A stretch of DNA of 64,000 bases from Prevotella corporis DSM 18810 = JCM 8529 (GTDB taxonomy: Bacteria; Bacteroidota; Bacteroidia; Bacteroidales; Bacteroidaceae). Where the stretch lies: the NCBI RefSeq assembly GCF_000430525.1, contig NZ_AUME01000001.1:160787-224786 (forward strand), in the 5' to 3' direction. The notes below the pieces were generated by a model. That model was not told the DNA's origin. It made no database searches and saw nothing but the letters and a program-made list of their open reading frames with translations. This document shows positions 37,145-44,663 of this stretch, piece after piece. Made by a program: the position numbers and the translations under genes. Position 1 is the first letter of the stretch. Each line of letters opens with the position of its first letter.

Positions 37145-38599
37145 TTATTTAGCTGGGATTTCCTCCAGTGTCTTCAACAGCAAGTCCCAGAATGGCTTGG
37201 CTGTTGCAATCTCGAAACGCTCTGTAGCTGTGTGCGGGCTGCGGATGGTCGGGCCGAGGCTGACAACGTCGAGATGAGGATACTTGCCGAGGATAATGGA
37301 GCACTCAAGGCCAGCATGGTCAACCTGTACGATAGCCTCCTCGCCGTTGAGCTCTTTGTAAACCTTCTTCAGGAGGTTCAGGATTTCGCTGTCTGGGTTA
37401 GGATCCCAACCGCTATAACTTCCGCTCAGTTCTGTCTTCATGCCCACCATGTCGAAACAGCTCTTGATCTGATTGACAACGTAGTCTTTCATGTCCTCAC
37501 GTGAAGAGCGTGCCAGAATCTTAATGTCAGCCTTGTTGGCGTTGATGTTGACAATGGCAAGGTTGGATGAGGTCTCAACAACGTTTGGATAAGCAGGAAT
37601 CATGCGAACGATACCGTTGTGGCATGCGTAGATGGCATTGATGAGATTGTCCTGAATTTCTGTCGGAACGAGTGTCGAAGGCTTCTCTGTGTCTTCGACA
37701 AAGAACTCAACGTTCTTCTCGATGGTCTTGAACTCGCTCTCGATGAGTTGGCGCTGATCCTCTACCATCTTCTTCAGTGCAGCCACTTTGTCGTCGGCGA
37801 GCGCCAGAACAACCTCTGCCTTGAACGGAATGGCATTGCGCATGTTGCCGCCCTGCCAGCTGGCAAGACGCGCTCCCAGTTCAACGACAGCTTTACGCAC
37901 AAGGCGGACCATCTCTTTGTTGGCATTGGCGCGTCCCTCGTTGATCTCCAGGCCAGAGTGACCTCCTCGGAAACCTTTCAATGTCACTTTCACGGCAGTT
38001 TCCTGATCGTTCTCTACCTCCTTGTACTCAAGTGTTGATGTGATGTCGATGCCACCAGCAGAACCGATTACAAACTTACCCCATGTTTCAGAGTCGATGT
38101 TCATGAGGATATCGCCGTTCAATTCTCCCTTTGGAAGGTCGTTTGCACCAAACATTCCCGTCTCTTCGTCCTTTGTTATGAGACCTTCGATTGGACCGTG
38201 CTTCAATGTCTTGTCCTCCATGATGCCCATAATAGCCGCAACACCAATGCCATCGTCAGCACCCAGTGTGGTGTTGTTGGCATACACCCATCCGTCGGTG
38301 ATGTGTGTCTCAATAGGGTCGGTCTCAAAGTTGTGCTTGCTGTCTGGACTCTTCTGTGGAACCATGTCCATGTGGGCCTGAAGGATAACTCCCTTGCGGT
38401 TTTCGTAGCCGGGACTTGCTGGTTTGCGCATGATAACGTTACCAGCCACGTCAACAGATGCCTCGACTCCAACTTTCTTTGCAAAGTCGAGCAAGTATGC
38501 TTGAATTTTCTCCATGTGTCCTGATGGACGTGGAACTTTTGTCAACTCGTCAAAATTGCGCCAGAGTGCTTCTGGACTGAGATTTCTAATTTCACTCAT
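37145..38599 (-). CDS. pepD: Cytosol nonspecific dipeptidase (aminoacyl-histidine dipeptidase)
   Basis: A di-zinc M20-family peptidase that hydrolyses dipeptides such as Xaa-His. The 484 residues contain the metal-site segments VILQAHMDMVPQK, TTLGADDGIGVAAIM, TKDEETGMFGA and the C-terminal HAGLECSIIL. It is 46 bases downstream of the flippase-like gene on the same strand and may be co-transcribed. Two hairpins follow its stop. Confidence 0.94.
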   Translation of the reverse strand: MSEIRNLSPEALWRNFDELTKVPRPSGHMEKIQAYLLDFAKKVGVEASVDVAGNVIMRKPASPGYENRKGVILQAHMDMVPQKSPDSKHNFETDPIETHITDGWVYANNTTLGADDGIGVAAIMGIMEDKTLKHGPIEGLITKDEETGMFGANDLPKGELNGDILMNIDSETWGKFVIGSAGGIDITSTLEYKEVENDQETAVKVTLKGFRGGHSGLEINEGRANANKEMVRLVRKAVVELGARLASWQGGNMRNAIPFKAEVVLALADDKVAALKKMVEDQRQLIESEFKTIEKNVEFFVEDTEKPSTLVPTEIQDNLINAIYACHNGIVRMIPAYPNVVETSSNLAIVNINANKADIKILARSSREDMKDYVVNQIKSCFDMVGMKTELSGSYSGWDPNPDSEILNLLKKVYKELNGEEAIVQVDHAGLECSIILGKYPHLDVVSLGPTIRSPHTATERFEIATAKPFWDLLLKTLEEIPAK

Positions 38600-38645
38600 A
38601 GTTCTTTTTATTTTAAGGGTTAGTATTTATTCCGATAGATTTTCC

Positions 38646-39665
38646 TCATGATGGCTGACCTAAAGGCAACTCTTTGCTGGCTGTCGGTTTCGTGAAAGCC
38701 AGTGCGATCCAAGCGTAAACGCCAAGCAGTACTACCAGTAAAGTTTGGATGGTATGGACAATCAGCACGAAATAGAGTGCATGAACGTCGGCAACACCAT
38801 ATAATATCAGCATTGTTTTCACAGCAAAATGCCAAGGTCCCGCCCCGTTGGGTGTGGGAACAATGACCGCTATTGAGCCTACCACAAAGCAAAGCAGAGC
38901 GCACGTGATGTCTAAATTGCTCGTTGCTTCGAAACAGAAGAACGTCAGGTAGAAATGGAGAAAGTAACTCACCCAGATGGCAAAGCTGTAGAACAGAAAC
39001 AGCGGCACGTTCTTCAGCCTTCTCAGCGAGATGATGCCTTGCCAGATGCCCGAAAGGGTTTCCTTCACTTTGTCGTGGATGGCCAATTTCTTGCGGATGA
39101 CATAGAGAAGAGTCAAGGCGGCTATGCCGCAGATGCCTGTAACAAGCCATCCGGTTGTAGAGAACATGTACAGAAAATCGTCAATCCTTGTTCCTGTTCT
39201 TGAGAAGAACGTGCCGAAAACTCTTATTTGGGTAATGAATGCCAATGCCGTTATCAGCAATACAATCAGGCTATCGACCGCACGTTCTGTAACTACGGTG
39301 CCCAAAGCTTTTGAAAAACCTATTCTGTCGTAACGGTTGAGAATGCCACAACGGGCAAACTCGCCTACCCTGGGTATGACAAGGCTCACGGCATACGACA
39401 GAAAGATGGAGTTGACTGAGACGGAGTTGCGTGGTTGCTCACCCATAGGCTCCAGAGTCTGCTTCCACCGCCATCCGCGGAATGCCTGTGCCAGCACCCC
39501 GAATGGCAAGGAGAGCAGCATCCATGTCCAGTTCATCTCGTCGATGAGCACACTTTCAATGCTGGTGAAGTCGAAATCGCGGTACATCCAATAAAGAATG
39601 CTGCCACCCAAGAGGAGCGGTAGGATAATCTTTATGCCATTATAGAGCAGTTTCTTCTTTCCCAT
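38646..39665 (-). CDS. Flippase-like membrane protein (LPG synthase TM family)
   Basis: A 339-residue polytopic membrane protein with about eight helices, matching the lysylphosphatidylglycerol synthase transmembrane / YbhN-type family (AFRGWRWKQTL, SLVIPRVGEFARC, PTPNGAGPWHFAVKTML). Relatives lacking the synthetase domain are thought to move lipids or lipid-linked precursors across the membrane; the substrate here is unknown. It is divergent from rsmA, and the two promoters lie within 48 bases of each other. Confidence 0.87.
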   Translation of the reverse strand: MGKKKLLYNGIKIILPLLLGGSILYWMYRDFDFTSIESVLIDEMNWTWMLLSLPFGVLAQAFRGWRWKQTLEPMGEQPRNSVSVNSIFLSYAVSLVIPRVGEFARCGILNRYDRIGFSKALGTVVTERAVDSLIVLLITALAFITQIRVFGTFFSRTGTRIDDFLYMFSTTGWLVTGICGIAALTLLYVIRKKLAIHDKVKETLSGIWQGIISLRRLKNVPLFLFYSFAIWVSYFLHFYLTFFCFEATSNLDITCALLCFVVGSIAVIVPTPNGAGPWHFAVKTMLILYGVADVHALYFVLIVHTIQTLLVVLLGVYAWIALAFTKPTASKELPLGQPS

Positions 39666-39673
39666 TCGATGAG

Positions 39674-39703
39674 CAAAGATACTAAAATGCTTTTAAATAC
39701 AAA
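39674..39703 (-). promoter_or_regulatory. Promoter of the flippase-like gene
   Basis: On the minus strand TTTG (39703-39700), an 18-base spacer and TATCTTTG (39681-39674). The -7 box is only eight bases from the ATG, so the transcript would have almost no leader. It interleaves with the rsmA promoter. Confidence 0.6.
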
Positions 39704-39713
39704 ATAAAATATC

Positions 39714-39721
39714 TATCTTTG
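39714..39721 (+). promoter_or_regulatory. -7 box of the rsmA promoter
   Basis: TATCTTTG, 20 bases before the rsmA ATG; the expected -33 position reads TTTT (39691-39694). Confidence 0.55.
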
Positions 39722-39741
39722 TAGCCAATTAAAGAAAAATT

Positions 39742-40548
39742 ATGAAATCAGTCAGACCTAAAAAAAACCTCGGTCAGCACTTCCTTACCGACCTGAATAT
39801 AGCCAAGCGGATTGCCGACACTGTGGATGCCTGTCCTGAAATACCAATATTGGAAATCGGACCAGGTATGGGAGTTCTCACTCAGTATCTCGTGGAAAAG
39901 CCAAGGGAGGTTAAGGTCGTGGAAATCGACGACGAGAGCGTGTCGTATCTCTATCAGAAGTTTCCGGCACTGCACGATAATATCATGGGTGAGGACTTCC
40001 TGCGGATGAGTCTCCATGAGGTGTTCGGCGGACGACAGTTTGTCTTGACGGGCAACTACCCTTATGACATCTCGTCGCAGATTTTCTTTAAGATGCTCGA
40101 CAACAAGGAACTCATACCCTGTTGCACGGGAATGATTCAGCGGGAAGTGGCGCTTCGGATGGCTGCCGAGCCAGGGAACAAGACTTATGGCATCTTGTCG
40201 ATACTCGTTCAGGCATGGTACGACGTGGAATATCTGTTTACTGTTGATGAAGGGGTGTTCAATCCACCACCAAAGGTGAAGAGTGCTGTCATCAGAATGA
40301 CCCGCAACGCTACTACCGATTTGGGCTGCGATGAGAAATTGTTCAAACGTTTGGTAAAAACCGTGTTTAATCAGCGTAGGAAAATGTTGCGCGTAAGTCT
40401 AAAACAGATGTTCCAAACTATGCCACGTGAAGGTTTCTACGCACAGGAGGTTATGACAAAACGCCCGGAACAGCTATCAATTCCGCAGTTTGTGGAGCTG
40501 ACAAACAAGGTGGCGGCAGAATTAGAATATATAGACGGTAATCGATAA
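39742..40548 (+). CDS. rsmA: 16S rRNA dimethyladenosine transferase RsmA (KsgA)
   Basis: Dimethylates A1518 and A1519 of 16S rRNA late in 30S assembly. The 268 residues show KNLGQHFLTD at the N-terminus, the SAM-binding ILEIGPGMGVLT and the catalytic TGNYPYDIS (a NYPY form of the NLPY motif). Length is standard. The stop is immediately followed by the ATG of the GAF-domain gene, so the two are co-transcribed. Confidence 0.96.
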   Translation: MKSVRPKKNLGQHFLTDLNIAKRIADTVDACPEIPILEIGPGMGVLTQYLVEKPREVKVVEIDDESVSYLYQKFPALHDNIMGEDFLRMSLHEVFGGRQFVLTGNYPYDISSQIFFKMLDNKELIPCCTGMIQREVALRMAAEPGNKTYGILSILVQAWYDVEYLFTVDEGVFNPPPKVKSAVIRMTRNATTDLGCDEKLFKRLVKTVFNQRRKMLRVSLKQMFQTMPREGFYAQEVMTKRPEQLSIPQFVELTNKVAAELEYIDGNR

Positions 40549-41022
40549 ATGGAGAAAAAAGAAACTTATGAACTGCTTTTGAAGCAGGTAGAGGCACTCA
40601 TAGAGGGTGAGGCGACTAATGAAATGGGGGTGTTGGCTAACGTGTCATCGGCCCTCCATTATGCGTTCGACCGTTTCTTTTGGACTGGATTCTACTTGCA
40701 ACGTGCTGAAAATTCGCTTCTGCTGGGACCTTTCCAAGGGACAGTGGCTTGCTTCAACATTCCCATTGGAAAAGGAGTGTGTGGCAGTGCCTTTGCCGAG
40801 CGTCGTACTCTCATAGTCCCCGACGTGGAAAAGTTCCCCGGACACATCGCCTGCAGCTCCGAATCAAGGTCGGAAATCGTAGTTCCGTTCTATGATGTGA
40901 AGGGCGAACCTGTTGGCGTTCTTGACATTGACAGCAGGGAACTCAACGCTTTTGATGAGACAGATGCCCACTATCTGGAGAAAATCATGAAAGTGTTGAC
41001 GGAAAAAATCTATCAACGATGA
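40549..41022 (+). CDS. GAF-domain free-methionine-(R)-sulfoxide reductase
   Basis: Reduces free methionine-R-sulfoxide in the cytoplasm. The 157-residue single GAF domain has the three conserved cysteines of the fRMsr family: Cys68 (GTVACFN), Cys78 (GKGVCGSA) and Cys102 (HIACSSESRSEIVVP). All three are needed in the characterised enzymes. It begins on the base after the rsmA stop. Confidence 0.92.
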   Translation: MEKKETYELLLKQVEALIEGEATNEMGVLANVSSALHYAFDRFFWTGFYLQRAENSLLLGPFQGTVACFNIPIGKGVCGSAFAERRTLIVPDVEKFPGHIACSSESRSEIVVPFYDVKGEPVGVLDIDSRELNAFDETDAHYLEKIMKVLTEKIYQR

Positions 41023-41041
41023 TACAAAAACAAAGCAAACG

Positions 41042-41073
41042 TTTGTGAAATTCCGAAATATTGCATATATTTG
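41042..41073 (+). promoter_or_regulatory. frr promoter
   Basis: TTTG at 41042-41045, a 20-base spacer and TATATTTG at 41066-41073, with a leader of about 20 bases to the ATG. Confidence 0.7.
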
Positions 41074-41100
41074 TACTAAATTTTTAATACAATAAAGATT

Positions 41101-41661
41101 ATGATAGACGTTAAAGCAACTTTAGGCGAAGCCGAAGAGCGCATGGAAATGGCTGCAATGTATCTTGATGAGCAGCTGGCTCGTATTCGAGCAGGCCGCG
41201 CCAACGTAGCCATCCTCGATGGAGTACGCGTAAGTTCATACGGTTCAATGGTTCCTTTGAACCAAGTAGCTTCCGTAACAGTGCCCGATCCACGTACAAT
41301 TGCCATCAAGCCATGGGACAAGAAGGCTATAAAAGATATAGAAAAAGCAATCATGGACTCGGATGTCGGCATCACACCTGACAACAACGGCGAGATAATC
41401 CGCCTCAGTTTGCCTCAGCCTACCGAAGAGAGGCGTAAGGATCTTGTGAAGCAAAGCAACAAGATTGGTGAGCGAACGAAAGTCGAAGTGCGCAATGCGC
41501 GTGCCGATATCAAGGACAAGCTGAAGAAAGCCATCAAGGACGGTCTATCCGAAGATTTAGAAAAAGATGCGGAGGCGGACTTGCAGAAGATTCACGACAA
41601 GTATATCAAGAAGATAGAGGCATTACTTGAGGAGAAAGAAAAAGAGATAATGACAGTATAG
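41101..41661 (+). CDS. frr: Ribosome recycling factor
   Basis: Splits the post-termination ribosome together with EF-G. The 186 residues cover the whole RRF: an N-terminal helix with LARIRAGRANVAILDGVRV, the domain II segment LNQVASVTVPDPRTIAIKPWD, and the long C-terminal helices (RKDLVKQSNKIGERTKVEVRN). It has its own promoter, and a GC-rich hairpin follows. Confidence 0.97.
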   Translation: MIDVKATLGEAEERMEMAAMYLDEQLARIRAGRANVAILDGVRVSSYGSMVPLNQVASVTVPDPRTIAIKPWDKKAIKDIEKAIMDSDVGITPDNNGEIIRLSLPQPTEERRKDLVKQSNKIGERTKVEVRNARADIKDKLKKAIKDGLSEDLEKDAEADLQKIHDKYIKKIEALLEEKEKEIMTV

Positions 41662-41673
41662 ACAGGCTCGCCG

Positions 41674-41717
41674 TCGCCCCATCATTGTGTCAAGGTGGGG
41701 CGAGTGGGCTTTTGTTG
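41674..41717 (+). terminator. Hairpin terminator after frr
   Basis: Stem TCGCCCCA / TGGGGCGA with a 14-base loop, followed by GTGGGCTTTTGTTG. The T run is short, so partial read-through into rsgA is possible. Confidence 0.55.
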
Positions 41718-41745
41718 TCATCTGATACATGAAGAATAGGGCTTT

Positions 41746-42690
41746 ATGCGTGGCTTGGTGATAAAGAATACCGGCAGTTGGTACACGGTGAAGACCGACG
41801 ATGGCCGAATTATCGAAAGCAAGATTAAGGGCAATTTCCGATTGAAGGGAATCCGCTCGACTAATCCTGTTGCTGTGGGTGATTATGTCCAGCTCATCAT
41901 CAATCAGGAGGGGACAGCTTTTATCTCTGAGATCGAAGACCGTCGCAATTATATCATTCGTAAATCCCCCAACCTTTCGAAGCAGAGTCATATCATTGCT
42001 GCCAACCTTGATCAGGCTTTCCTCATCGTTACGGTTAATTATCCAGAGACATCCACGACCTTTATTGACCGATTTCTTGCCGGAGCAGAGGCATATCGAG
42101 TCCCTGTCGTACTCGTTTTCAATAAGTACGACCTTCTCTCAGAAGAGGAACGCACCTACCAGAAGGCCATGATGAAACTCTACAAGACTATCGGTTATCA
42201 GTGTGTCGAGGTGCAATCGACAGCCGATGCCCCAGAAGGCAAAAGACTTGACCAGCTCAAACCCCTGCTTGAGGGTAAGGTAACGCTGATGAGCGGGAAT
42301 AGTGGGGTAGGCAAATCGACCATCATCAATGAGTTGTTGCCTGACGCCCAGCTTCGCACTGCGGAGATTTCCGATGCCCATAACACTGGGATGCACACCA
42401 CAACATTCAGCGAAATGTTGGCATTGCCTACTGGCGGTTACATCATAGATACCCCAGGCATCAAGGGATTTGGCACATTTGATATTGACAAGGAAGAGTT
42501 GACAAGCTATTTCAGGGAGATTTTTAAGTATTCGGAGGCCTGTCGATTCTCAAATTGCACACATACGCACGAGCCGGGCTGTGCTGTTTTGAGGGCGGTT
42601 GAGGAGCATTATATATCAGAAAGCCGCTACAACAGTTATCTTTCCATGCTCGAAGACAAGGACGAAAATAAGTATCGGGAGCCCTTTTGA
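41746..42690 (+). CDS. rsgA: Ribosome small-subunit-dependent GTPase RsgA
   Basis: A late 30S assembly factor. The 314 residues have an OB fold, then a circularly permuted GTPase in which G4 (NKYD, 126-129) precedes G1 ([10 protein letters not shown], 183-192), and a C-terminal zinc motif with [14 protein letters not shown]. It sits 84 bases downstream of frr on the same strand, within a cluster of ribosome-related genes. Confidence 0.95.
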   Translation: MRGLVIKNTGSWYTVKTDDGRIIESKIKGNFRLKGIRSTNPVAVGDYVQLIINQEGTAFISEIEDRRNYIIRKSPNLSKQSHIIAANLDQAFLIVTVNYPETSTTFIDRFLAGAEAYRVPVVLVFNKYDLLSEEERTYQKAMMKLYKTIGYQCVEVQSTADAPEGKRLDQLKPLLEGKVTLMSGNSGVGKSTIINELLPDAQLRTAEISDAHNTGMHTTTFSEMLALPTGGYIIDTPGIKGFGTFDIDKEELTSYFREIFKYSEACRFSNCTHTHEPGCAVLRAVEEHYISESRYNSYLSMLEDKDENKYREPF

Positions 42691-42746
42691 TCCCTTTTGT
42701 ATCTGTTATTCCCCACTGTTATGTTCTTTTTCTTACGAGATGTTTG

Positions 42747-42754
42747 TATATTTG
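42747..42754 (+). promoter_or_regulatory. -7 box of the GLPGLI operon promoter
   Basis: TATATTTG, about 75 bases before the ATG at 42831; no good -33 box. Confidence 0.45.
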
Positions 42755-42830
42755 CAAATGAGATGACTTGGAAACTGACACTTTTTTGACACCATAAGTG
42801 GAAAGACCTTTACTAAAATGATAATTCTGT

Positions 42831-43739
42831 ATGAAAAAAAACATTATCCCTGCAATTTTATTCTTTGCTGTATTGACAGTATCGGTAAAGCTTTCTGCAG
42901 CCAATAGGCCAGCTGACGAACAGGATAAGGTCATTGACAAGGTGCAATACCGCATCATTTACCAGACGAAAAGTGTCAGCGATACAGCGAGTCGCGATTC
43001 AACTGGCGCTTACCAGTATGACACCGACGAAATGAGGCTCGACATCGGGACTAAGATAAGTCGATTCTATAGTTACATCAATGAACATTACGATTCGCTT
43101 TTGGATAAATATGCCGAGCGGGGCGACGTGCAAGTGTTGCCTGATTCGGAAGCAGGCAGCTTGCAATGGGTGGTTTACAAGAATTTCCCCGATGGGAAAA
43201 CGCAAGTTTTGGACAACGTCTTTATCGACGAATTCAAGATCATCGAACCCACTCAACAACCTGAATGGCAGATGGTGGAGGGCGCATGTCAACCCAAATG
43301 GGAAGTGATTGCTGACAGTGTAGTCACGATTCTTGGCTACAAATGCCAGATGGCGCGCACAAGATTCAAAGGAAGGGAATGGTGGGCATGGTTCGCCGAA
43401 GACATTCCGCTCGACAACGGTCCGTGGAAGCTGTGCGGTCTGCCCGGCCTGATACTCCGTGCCTTCGATTCGGAGCAGCAATATATGTTCGAGGCCGTCG
43501 GATTGCAGCAACTGAAGGGCACCGCCGACATCGTGTATAAGGCCAAATACGAAAAGTATGAGCCGATATCGATGAAACAATTCGTAGAGTTGCGCAGCAA
43601 AGTCACACCGATGGATGCTTTTTCTGCGAAGGGTATCAAGATAAGTGTTGACACCAGCGCAGCTGATGTTGACAAGAACGAGCTGATGCAACATCTCAAT
43701 GGGCGGACTCCTTATAATCCAATTGAGATTGTTGAATAG
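42831..43739 (+). CDS. Exported GLPGLI family protein, copy 1
   Basis: A 302-residue secreted or periplasmic protein (signal peptide about 1-23, ending VKLSAA). It carries the family signature in DNGPWKLCGLPGLILRAFDS near residues 196-215 and the conserved GYKCQMART upstream. Both motifs contain one cysteine, and the pair could form a disulfide. Function is unknown. It differs from its neighbour by about eleven extra residues (around EGACQPKWE, with another Cys). It is followed after 21 bases by a second copy. Confidence 0.88.
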   Translation: MKKNIIPAILFFAVLTVSVKLSAANRPADEQDKVIDKVQYRIIYQTKSVSDTASRDSTGAYQYDTDEMRLDIGTKISRFYSYINEHYDSLLDKYAERGDVQVLPDSEAGSLQWVVYKNFPDGKTQVLDNVFIDEFKIIEPTQQPEWQMVEGACQPKWEVIADSVVTILGYKCQMARTRFKGREWWAWFAEDIPLDNGPWKLCGLPGLILRAFDSEQQYMFEAVGLQQLKGTADIVYKAKYEKYEPISMKQFVELRSKVTPMDAFSAKGIKISVDTSAADVDKNELMQHLNGRTPYNPIEIVE

Positions 43740-43760
43740 TAAATATATAGGTTTTCATAC

Positions 43761-44648
43761 ATGAGAAGATTTTATTTTATTCTTATAACGTGCATTTTTT
43801 CACTGTCCATCTCGGCACAGCGTGTCATCAATCCGAACCATAGAAAGGAGCAAACGGTAATTGACAAAGTTCAATACCGGGTAACTTATCGCACCAAAAG
43901 CGTGCAGAATACGGAAAATAAAGATGAGAGGGGAGGATATATTTACAGCTCAGACGATATGCGACTCGACATCGGGTCGAAGCTGAGCAAGTTCTATAGC
44001 TATTCGAAGGAAGCCTATGAAGCAAAGATGCTGGAATATTATCAGAAGGGTAGCTTTGACACACGTCCGAAAATGAATGGCGGCGCATTGTCGTGGGTAC
44101 TTTATAGAAACTATCCTACGGGTAAAACGCTCTACCTTGATGCTGTGTTGATGGATGAATTCCGAGTCGAAGAACCGATGGAACAGCCCGATTGGCAGCT
44201 TGTGCCCGACAGCGTGGCGACGATTCTTGGATACAACTGTCAGATGGCACGCACGATATACAAGGGAAGGATGTGGACAGCATGGTACACCGAGGACATT
44301 CCGCTCGACAATGGTCCGTGGAAACTGTGCGGTTTGCCCGGACTGATACTCCGTGCCTACGATTCCGACCAGCAATATGTTTTCGATGGCGTAGGACTGG
44401 AACAGTTGAACGGTTCCGCCGATGTGTTATATAATAAGGTGTACGACAAGGCCGAGCAGACCACGATGAGCCAGTTCGATGATTTGGCGGCCAAGACGAC
44501 AATCTATGATGTCATGCGTGCCAAGGGTTATGAAGTGAAGGTTGTAAGTGTGGGCAACGGTGATGGAACGAAAGAAGATGTTCTGAGAAGTTTTCGACAG
44601 CGAACACCGCGAAATCCTATAGAATTGGCAAACTCTACAAAGCAATAG
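43761..44648 (+). CDS. Exported GLPGLI family protein, copy 2
   Basis: A 295-residue paralogue of the preceding gene, alignable over almost the whole length (KVQYRVTYRTKSVQNT, DDMRLDIGSKLSKFYSY, GYNCQMART, GPWKLCGLPGLILRAY). The signal peptide is about 1-19 (ending SISAQ). The two are clearly a tandem duplication that has diverged substantially. The outer-membrane barrel gene starts 6 or 15 bases after the stop, so the three form an operon. Confidence 0.88.
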   Translation: MRRFYFILITCIFSLSISAQRVINPNHRKEQTVIDKVQYRVTYRTKSVQNTENKDERGGYIYSSDDMRLDIGSKLSKFYSYSKEAYEAKMLEYYQKGSFDTRPKMNGGALSWVLYRNYPTGKTLYLDAVLMDEFRVEEPMEQPDWQLVPDSVATILGYNCQMARTIYKGRMWTAWYTEDIPLDNGPWKLCGLPGLILRAYDSDQQYVFDGVGLEQLNGSADVLYNKVYDKAEQTTMSQFDDLAAKTTIYDVMRAKGYEVKVVSVGNGDGTKEDVLRSFRQRTPRNPIELANSTKQ

Positions 44649-44663
44649 CGGACAGTGACACAA

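Noticed and set aside
36914..37504. A 196-residue open frame on the + strand
   Set aside because: It is antisense to pepD and runs through the array and terminator hairpins; no recognisable protein features.
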